Origin: an uncultured Eubacteriales bacterium
GTDB taxonomy: Bacteria; Bacillota; Clostridia; Oscillospirales; Acutalibacteraceae
Assembly: GCA_900313475.1 (NCBI GenBank)
Contig: OMRJ01000240.1
Location: 1 to 10,821, forward strand
DNA: 10,821 nucleotides
Reading direction: 5' to 3'
Within the stretch, counting starts at the first letter, position 1, and every line of letters begins with the position of its first letter. Both the position numbers and the translations under genes were made by a program. The notes under the pieces are model-generated. The model ran no database searches, had not been told where the DNA came from, and worked only from the letters and a program-made list of their open reading frames with translations. This document shows, in pieces, positions 6,209 through 10,821 of the stretch.

Positions 6209-6421
6209 AAAAATCGCTGTGTAAGTTCGCTGCGCGTCCGTAAATGCATGCACAATGTTTAGTCGGGCGCGTTCACAACTTCCCGTTTCTCGCATTACCG
6301 TTTCGTTTATGTTGTCGTCTGTCCGGCACGGCGAACAGCTTCACCCAACCGCGCGCCGCTGCCGCTCAAAAAGCAGTCCACGAACAAAAAAACGCCGACG
6401 GACAAAGTAAAAAAACAGCGT
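6209..6421 (-). ncRNA. Candidate structured ncRNA (about 210 nt) upstream of tRNA-Pro, possibly 6S-like
   Basis: Starting at the predicted start of a near-consensus promoter, the minus strand has complementary ends: CGCTGT (6420-6415) pairs with ACAGCG (6220-6215), followed by A and T5. Nested inside is GTCCGT (6403-6398) with ACGGAC (6241-6236), separated from the outer stem by an asymmetric internal loop of 11 and 15 nt. An apical hairpin GGCAgCGGCG / CGCCGTGCC (6363-6354 with 6333-6325) has one bulged G and a 20-nt loop. No open reading frame explains the region. A long, end-closed rod of about 210 nt recalls 6S RNA, and the loop CGCGGUUGGGUGAAGC looks, from memory, like a stretch of enterobacterial 6S. 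The identity is unproven; a structured tRNA leader is the alternative. Confidence 0.45.
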
Positions 6422-6426
6422 GTGAT

Positions 6427-6455
6427 AATATATCATAAAATCAACTGCTTGTCAA
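6427..6455 (-). promoter_or_regulatory. Strong promoter upstream of the candidate ncRNA and tRNA-Pro
   Basis: On the minus strand TTGACA (6455-6450, exact consensus) and TATATT (6432-6427) are separated by exactly 17 bases. A start at A6421 is expected. It lies about 230 bases from tRNA-Pro, too far to be only a short tRNA leader. Confidence 0.75.
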
Positions 6456-6511
6456 GAATGCGAAAAACGGGCAGCGATAACCGTGCACGGAAAAGCCGCG
6501 GTGCTCCGTCG

Positions 6512-6562
6512 GAAAAAAAGAAGGAACAGCGTCCGCGCAAAACATGGAGCATAGCGCGGCTG
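6512..6562 (-). terminator. Possible terminator of the CotH-like gene
   Basis: On the minus strand CCGCGC (6559-6554) pairs perfectly with GCGCGG (6538-6533) across a 15-nt loop, extended by AGC/GCT with a small bulge, and is followed by a T-rich TTCCTTCTTTTTTT. It begins about 25 bases after the stop of the CotH-like gene. A second small hairpin (TGAAC-AAGGT-GTTCA) precedes it. The rest of 6456-6586 shows no gene. Confidence 0.4.
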
Positions 6563-6586
6563 AACACCTTGTTCAATTCGGAAAAA

Positions 6587-8500
6587 TCATGCGGTAAAGT
6601 AATTGTCGGCGGCAACCAGACGGGCGCGGAGCGCTGCAGCGAGAGCATGCGCGTTTTCGTCAAACGTAGCAAAGCGGGTTATTCTGCCGAACGAATCGGA
6701 GTAGGTCACGGCGCCGTCCGCAAAATTGCGCTTGATTGCGGAGCCGTATTTTTCTTTGAATCGGGCAAACGATGACATATTTTCATTGCCGGCATCGGAG
6801 ATAACCGGTACGGCTTCGACACTTTTTTCGGTTTTGTCCCCGTCGTTCTCTGCGGTTTCGGTTTCGGCCTCAGCCGCGGCTTCGGCTGCGTGCGGAACAG
6901 TCGTTCCCTCCTCCGAAACGGTTTGGTCGCTCTCCTCGGTGTCGCTTTCGGCACAGAGGTTCATTATTTTTTCGGAACTTAACGCATAAACATAGCGCGT
7001 TTCGGTCATAAAATCGGAATTGTGCAGCAATGCGGAAAGAATATCGCTTTTCATTATTTTCTGCGCGAAATTCGGCTGCGAATCCGGACGGAGTATTCCG
7101 TCGCAGACGGTGGGAATATGAATCGAAATTTTTCCGTCCGACTCAAAAAGAAGGCTGTCTGCGTCCACGGTGTCGGAAAGTCCCATGGCACAGTACAGAA
7201 TCATAAACCGTGCAAACCTTGCGGTATCGACGCGTTCCTTTATTTTTTCGTACGCCGCTCCCGATGAAAGCACCTCGAGAAGCCCGTCACGCAGGTCGGC
7301 TGTTTTTTCCGACAGCGCGTCCGGCGCGGAACGGACTGCGTAAAGACCGAGATATTCGCCGTCGAGCCAAACCTCCGCCATGTCGTATGCGGGTGCTTCG
7401 CTTATTCCGAGACGGTCGGCGGCATTATAAACAAGCGGCGTGCGCATCAATGCGGGATCGGCCGCGAGAGACAAAAGCAAAAGCTCAGCGGAATCGGATG
7501 AGAACAGCTTTTTTCCGTCGGGCAGAGTCAGGTTATATGACTTCTTTTTTGTATCTTCGTAAAGCCCGGCGTCGGTCAGCGTGACGGCTGCTTCTTCAAG
7601 CCGGACGGCTTGACCGTCGGTCGCGGAGAGCACGGCGGAGCCGTTTCTGCCCGAGGAAATGTAAATATTTTTTCCGTCGCTCTTGCGCAGAGTCAGCTTT
7701 TTCAGCGCGGAATTTATACGTTCGGCGTAATCGTCAGTCTCTTTTTGAGACAGCAAATCGTAATTTTTGACACCGTATACCGTTGAATCCAGCTTATCGC
7801 GAATTGCGGCAAGTGATTTTGCGCCGTTCCCGCCGTAATAAACGGAAACATATTCGGGAATCTCTTTCAGGGCTTCATCAAGCGCGGATTTATCGGCGGC
7901 ATCCGTCTCAAATGAATAAGAACATACCTTACAGACAAAAAGGCGCTTTCCAGTATAGGACACACTCTCGCTGAAATCGTGCCCTCTTGCGGGAAGAACC
8001 TCGTTTTTTTTCTCTCCGCACGACGAACACACATACGTCGCCTCGCCGTCATTCAGGCAGGTGTTTTCCTTCGTGACGAGCCTTTCGCCGAAGGTGTGAT
8101 CTTTTGTAACGGTAAGCACCGCTCCGTCCGTCGTCATACTCGCGCCGTTCAGATCGGTTACGGTGCAGCGGTAAACATTGCCGTTCATCGACATGTCGGT
8201 GACAAGCGAAAGCCGGCTGCCCACATTACCTTTTATTTTGGCGACTGTTCCGTTCGGGGATGTATACTCCCAAGAATACTCAAGTCCTTTGCCGTTTGCA
8301 ACGACATTGAAAACCGCCGGATATCCGTTTTCAACGGTAATTCCGTTCGGCGACGACGTAACGGACAGAGGAATATCGGGCGTAAAAAAGCGTTCGTATA
8401 TCCTCGAACCGAAAACAAATGCAAAAAGAGCCGCCGCGAGCACGACAGCCGCCGAAACAACGGCAATGACTATTCTCTTTTTGCTTTTGTTTGCTGTCAT
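6587..8500 (-). CDS. Membrane-anchored CotH-like protein with Ig-like and Cys-pair domains
   Basis: This 637-residue protein begins with lysines and a hydrophobic segment (about 9-31), a signal anchor placing the rest outside the cell. An Ig-like region follows (about 43-132, with WEYTSPNG and YRCTVTD). Next are zinc-ribbon-like Cys pairs (CSSCG at 158-162, CKVC at 190-193) with GH and HTF spacing seen in clostridial surface proteins. From about 285 on it resembles CotH: SYNLTL (321-326), a leucine-rich LLLLSLAADPALMRTPLVYN stretch and the hallmark VWLDGEYLGLYAVR (377-390). The late Asp-x-Asp metal motif of CotH kinases is not recognisable, so it may be inactive. Residues 517-570 form an acidic Glu/Thr/Ala-rich linker. 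No strong ribosome site precedes the ATG. It could be spore or cell surface associated; the role is unknown. Confidence 0.7.
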   Translation of the reverse strand: MTANKSKKRIVIAVVSAAVVLAAALFAFVFGSRIYERFFTPDIPLSVTSSPNGITVENGYPAVFNVVANGKGLEYSWEYTSPNGTVAKIKGNVGSRLSLVTDMSMNGNVYRCTVTDLNGASMTTDGAVLTVTKDHTFGERLVTKENTCLNDGEATYVCSSCGEKKNEVLPARGHDFSESVSYTGKRLFVCKVCSYSFETDAADKSALDEALKEIPEYVSVYYGGNGAKSLAAIRDKLDSTVYGVKNYDLLSQKETDDYAERINSALKKLTLRKSDGKNIYISSGRNGSAVLSATDGQAVRLEEAAVTLTDAGLYEDTKKKSYNLTLPDGKKLFSSDSAELLLLSLAADPALMRTPLVYNAADRLGISEAPAYDMAEVWLDGEYLGLYAVRSAPDALSEKTADLRDGLLEVLSSGAAYEKIKERVDTARFARFMILYCAMGLSDTVDADSLLFESDGKISIHIPTVCDGILRPDSQPNFAQKIMKSDILSALLHNSDFMTETRYVYALSSEKIMNLCAESDTEESDQTVSEEGTTVPHAAEAAAEAETETAENDGDKTEKSVEAVPVISDAGNENMSSFARFKEKYGSAIKRNFADGAVTYSDSFGRITRFATFDENAHALAAALRARLVAADNYFTA

Positions 8501-8616
8501 TTTTAAATCAACCGCTTTGCTTTTTTGAATAATTTTGTTTTTATACTCCGTAAAACTGTGTGATGTGCCGATGCCGGCATTGTCTTTAGTTTATCTTTAG
8601 GAAATAAATTCAAAGC

Positions 8617-8693
8617 TGCTTCGGCTCTGCTTCGGCGTTGCTTCGGCGTTGCTTCGGCGTTGCTTCGGCTCTGCTTCGGCTCTGCTTCGGCGC
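8617..8693. repeat. Minisatellite: seven tandem 11-bp units
   Basis: The unit TGCTTCGGC plus two variable bases repeats seven times without interruption (last two bases TC, GT, GT, GT, TC, TC, GC) and then fades into TGCTTTTA. Each unit contains GCTTCGGC, a C(UUCG)G-type mini-hairpin. It lies in the 234-base gap upstream of the CotH-like gene and downstream of the phosphoesterase stop. That gap also holds a 10-bp palindrome ATGCCGGCAT (8571-8580) and a TATAAA box on the minus strand, and no gene. Confidence 0.95.
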
Positions 8694-8734
8694 TGCTTTT
8701 ATATGAGCCGCCGTAAATCCAAGCACCGGGAGCA

Positions 8735-10090
8735 TCAAAGCTTTATTCTGCAGTCATAGTCGGAAACACCCGTTTTTCCTATGGTAGATACTACCATATC
8801 TCTGATGTCGGTTTTTGTCCCTTTTGCACCGAGTTTTTTCTCGATCGGGCGAATAAGCGGATAAATTCTGTCGAAAACACCCATTATCGCCTCATATTCG
8901 GGAGTTCCGCACACAAACGGAGCGTCGCCGACAAAAATATTTCTCACGATATCCGTAATAAGCGGACGCAGCGGCGATTTTTTAATTTCGGACGGACATT
9001 TGACAAGAAGCATTTTGCAGACCGAACCGACGGACGCGGTGTTTATCATGCCGCCTATCCTGCGCATGACGGCGCACAGTGCACCCGACGCGGGCAGACC
9101 GAGCTTGCCGCAAAGGCGTTCGGGATCGTCGGCAAGGCAATCGAGATATGTGTTTATCATCATGTCAAACTGACGTGTTAAATACTGCTCCTGTGAAAGC
9201 CCGCCGAAATCCCACTTAAAGTCGGGAACGGGCAGAGTTTTGATTTCGACATCCGACGGAGAGTGAACCGTAACAAAGCGCATCGCCGCCGGGCAGCCGA
9301 TAAGAGAACCTGTGCAGACGTCCCAAAAGCGGTTTCCCGCTTCGCTCACACGGAGCTTGACGCTCTGATTGTGCATATGTCCCGTGAAACAGAGATGCAC
9401 ACCCTCGTCCGCAAGCAGCTCCGTAATGCTTTTTGCGTTTTTCATCACTGCGTCTCCGACAAGTCCCAGAACCGGTGAACCGGGGATGAGCGGATAATGG
9501 TTCATCGCAATCATCATCTGACCGTCCTCACGCGCTTTTTTTGTTTGACGCAGTATCCACTCGATCTGGCGCGCGGGATATGTCTTGCCGACGGCATAAT
9601 TGCCGTCGTTGTTGAGCGCAAGCAGACGAACACCGTCCGTCAGCTGTGCGACATAAGACAGGCTCTCGCGGTCAACCGCCGCGGCATCCGAAAAGCCGTA
9701 ATCGTAATACATATCAAAAAGCTCGTCACGCTTCGTCCCCTCGGGGGAAAGACGTCCCGTTTCGTCGAAAGCAAAAGGCTCGTCGTTAAAATCATGCCCC
9801 GCAGTTATAACAAATATTCGCTTGCCGCTTTTTTTGAGATTTTTAAGAAGCTTCAAAAATTCGGTGTGACTCTGCTTTTCGCCGTTGAAGCTCAAATCGC
9901 CTGCAATCAGCACCGTGTCGGCGCCGTCGGCTTTTTCAAGCCATGCAAAGGCGGCTTCGTTAATCGCCTGAGTTTCGGCAAAGCACTTCTGCTCAAATTG
10001 CATAAATTTGTTATACTCCTCGCCGCGACAGCCGAGTGCGGACGAGAAGTAATGCGTGTCCGTGATAACATACATGCTGAACGGTTTCAT
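8735..10090 (-). CDS. Calcineurin-like metallophosphoesterase
   Basis: This 451-residue protein carries the dinuclear-metal phosphoesterase motifs in order: DTH (Asp11, His13), GDLSFNGE (Asp65), AGHDF (His99, Asp100), NHYP (His198) and GHMHN (His238, His240). In the third motif the usual Asn of GNHD is Gly98, so one metal-bridging ligand is altered; I recall similar THD or GHD variants in clostridial homologues. About 200 residues follow the catalytic domain and have no motif I recognise. There is no signal peptide, so it is probably cytoplasmic. AGGTG lies 7 bases upstream of the ATG, which overlaps the nitroreductase stop as ATGA, so the two are translationally coupled. The substrate (phosphodiester, nucleotide or other) is unknown. 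Confidence 0.88.
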   Translation of the reverse strand: MKPFSMYVITDTHYFSSALGCRGEEYNKFMQFEQKCFAETQAINEAAFAWLEKADGADTVLIAGDLSFNGEKQSHTEFLKLLKNLKKSGKRIFVITAGHDFNDEPFAFDETGRLSPEGTKRDELFDMYYDYGFSDAAAVDRESLSYVAQLTDGVRLLALNNDGNYAVGKTYPARQIEWILRQTKKAREDGQMMIAMNHYPLIPGSPVLGLVGDAVMKNAKSITELLADEGVHLCFTGHMHNQSVKLRVSEAGNRFWDVCTGSLIGCPAAMRFVTVHSPSDVEIKTLPVPDFKWDFGGLSQEQYLTRQFDMMINTYLDCLADDPERLCGKLGLPASGALCAVMRRIGGMINTASVGSVCKMLLVKCPSEIKKSPLRPLITDIVRNIFVGDAPFVCGTPEYEAIMGVFDRIYPLIRPIEKKLGAKGTKTDIRDMVVSTIGKTGVSDYDCRIKL

Positions 10091-10632
10091 AGCTTCACCT
10101 CGTAAAATCTTTCGGGTTTTCTGGGCTTCGGCTCCGGATCTTCATCCCCGTGACCGACCGCGACCGACACGACAAATACGCCGTCGGGCGGCACTTCGAG
10201 TTTATCTTTCCACTTTGCGCCCTTTTCTCCGTCAAACAGAGCGCCGACAGAGCCGATGATACACGAATTAAGTCCCATTCCCTGCGCGGCAATACAGATA
10301 TTTTCCGCCATGATGCCGCCGTTCATCGGATCGGGACAATCGGCAAAAATACAGAACAGTGCGGGCGCGGTCTGGTAAACGGGATTCACGTCCCAACGCG
10401 TGTAGGCGGGAGTATCACGGCCGACGGTATCCTTAAAATCGGTGTTCAGTTCGTCGAGCGCCGTTTTGTCCGATATAACGCGGACGTAGCAATTTTGTGA
10501 ATTTCTGCCGCTCGGCGCCCACATTGCGCACTCAAGAAGTGTTTTGACCTCGTCGGACGTGAGCCGGACGGGCGTAAAGCTGCGCACCGTGCGGCGGGAA
10601 AGGATGGCTTTTGTTACTTCGTTCAATATCAT
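10087..10632 (-). CDS. Nitroreductase-family FMN oxidoreductase
   Basis: This 181-residue protein has the flavin-binding signature SRRTVRSFTP near the N-terminus (12-21), WAPSGRNSQ (38-46), the GG...AENICIAAQGMGL helix (about residues 105-120) and a C-terminal SVAVGHGDEDPEPKPRK, typical of short clostridial nitroreductases. Such proteins bind FMN as dimers and reduce nitro compounds, quinones or flavins with NAD(P)H; the physiological substrate is rarely known. GGGAGG lies 6 bases before the ATG and fixes the start. It is the first gene of a two-gene unit with the phosphoesterase (ATGA overlap). The leader just upstream can fold to hide or expose the ribosome site. Confidence 0.92.
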   Translation of the reverse strand: MILNEVTKAILSRRTVRSFTPVRLTSDEVKTLLECAMWAPSGRNSQNCYVRVISDKTALDELNTDFKDTVGRDTPAYTRWDVNPVYQTAPALFCIFADCPDPMNGGIMAENICIAAQGMGLNSCIIGSVGALFDGEKGAKWKDKLEVPPDGVFVVSVAVGHGDEDPEPKPRKPERFYEVKL

Positions 10633-10638
10633 ACTGTA

Positions 10639-10666
10639 CCTCCCGAAACGCGGCGGGAGCCGCGTT
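10639..10666 (-). promoter_or_regulatory. Leader with two mutually exclusive hairpins at the nitroreductase ribosome site
   Basis: On the minus strand AACGCGGC (10666-10659) and GCCGCGTT (10654-10647) form a perfect 8-bp stem with loop TCCC, leaving the GGGAGG ribosome site free. Alternatively CTCCCG (10659-10654) pairs perfectly with CGGGAG (10645-10640), burying most of the ribosome site. The two stems share bases and cannot coexist. This is seen directly in the sequence; a regulatory role is inference. Confidence 0.45.
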
Positions 10667-10735
10667 AACTCTCGTTTTTTGTGTTCGGAAACGGCAGCGC
10701 CGCAGGTTTATAACGGTTATTTTCCGCACATCCGC

Positions 10736-10772
10736 TTAGGCTGACGGGATTCGAACCCATGTCGCCCGTCAG
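10736..10772 (-). other. tRNA T-arm-like piece (tRNA 3'-end remnant or attachment site)
   Basis: On the minus strand ATGGG-TTCGAAT-CCCGT (10760-10744) is a perfect T-arm, followed by CAGCCTA and A, which could be an acceptor 3' strand without encoded CCA. The 60 bases upstream inside the window contain no anticodon arm with a U33; the only 5+7+5 hairpin (GTGCC-GAAAAGG-GGCAC) lacks it. The same bases also sit in an 8-bp inverted repeat CTGACGGG/CCCGTCAG. It may be a broken tRNA, an integration-site remnant or chance; the rest lies off the window. Confidence 0.35.
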
Positions 10773-10777
10773 TGCCC

Positions 10778-10803
10778 CTTTTCGGCACTTTTCGCCCTTT
10801 TCG
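10778..10803. repeat. Three copies of CTTTTCG
   Basis: CTTTTCG occurs at 10778-10784, 10788-10794 and 10797-10803, spaced by about one helical turn. Two flanking GC-rich pieces (AGTGCC and GGCACT) form a 6-bp stem around the first copy. The meaning is unknown. Confidence 0.6.
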
Positions 10804-10821
10804 TCTTGACTTGCGTCAGCA

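Noticed and set aside
6189..6250. Direct repeat AAATGCATG at 6189-6197 and 6242-6250 as a possible target-site duplication
   Set aside because: The 44 bases between are too short for a mobile element, and the repeat contains the low-complexity palindrome ATGCAT, so chance is likely.
6422..6775. 117-codon plus-strand frame overlapping the promoter and the end of the CotH-like gene
   Set aside because: Its basic low-complexity product and overlap with minus-strand features mark it as spurious.
8617..8693. CRISPR array
   Set aside because: The units are 11 bp and contiguous, without spacers; it is a minisatellite.
10736..10821. An intact tRNA gene or tmRNA 3' end at the right edge
   Set aside because: No anticodon loop with U33 fits in the visible 60 bases, and the acceptor strand does not match the usual CUCCA end of tmRNA.

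Overview
The window looks like chromosome of an anaerobic Clostridia-type Firmicute, probably gut-associated. This is inferred from gene content: an oxygen-sensitive 2-hydroxyacyl-CoA dehydratase/activase-type operon, a TetR regulator of the kind common in clostridia, strong AGGAGG-type ribosome binding sites, a CotH-like surface protein with zinc-ribbon-like repeats, and moderate GC content with AT-rich promoters. No phage, plasmid or insertion-sequence gene is visible.

Layout. 1-362 (+) is the C-terminal part of a polysaccharide deacetylase. It converges on 385-1242 (-), a divergent inosine/uridine-type nucleoside hydrolase with a terminator-like hairpin in its leader. 1371-2003 (-) is a TetR-family regulator, transcribed divergently from the main operon at 2226-5223 (+). 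That operon has three genes joined by two ATGA overlaps: a DUF2229-like protein, a second HgdB/HGD-D-like protein that is visibly paralogous to the first, and a BcrAD/HgdC-type ATPase activase with both [4Fe-4S] cysteines and an extra cysteine-rich tail. The 220-bp gap between regulator and operon holds a perfect 12-bp palindrome and three copies of a GTTGGATA element, the likely operators. After a 20-bp tandem duplication and a hairpin, 5443-5919 (+) is a stand-alone Nudix hydrolase.

6064-6460 is an RNA region on the minus strand. A near-consensus promoter (TTGACA-17-TATATT) is followed by about 210 nt with complementary ends and strong internal hairpins (candidate structured ncRNA), then tRNA-Pro(UGG) with encoded CCA and an intrinsic terminator. 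6587-8500 (-) is a membrane-anchored CotH-like protein. Its upstream gap carries seven copies of an 11-bp minisatellite. 10632-8735 (-) is a two-gene unit, a nitroreductase and a calcineurin-like phosphoesterase, coupled by another ATGA overlap. The nitroreductase leader can form two mutually exclusive hairpins, one of which hides the Shine-Dalgarno sequence. The right edge holds a tRNA T-arm-like piece without a recognisable anticodon arm.

How the genes work together. The only clear functional unit is the TetR-controlled three-gene operon. By analogy with known archerase systems, the activase would use ATP to push a low-potential electron onto Fe-S clusters carried by the two paralogous proteins. 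Its substrate cannot be deduced from this window. The other genes are housekeeping or accessory genes without an evident shared pathway.
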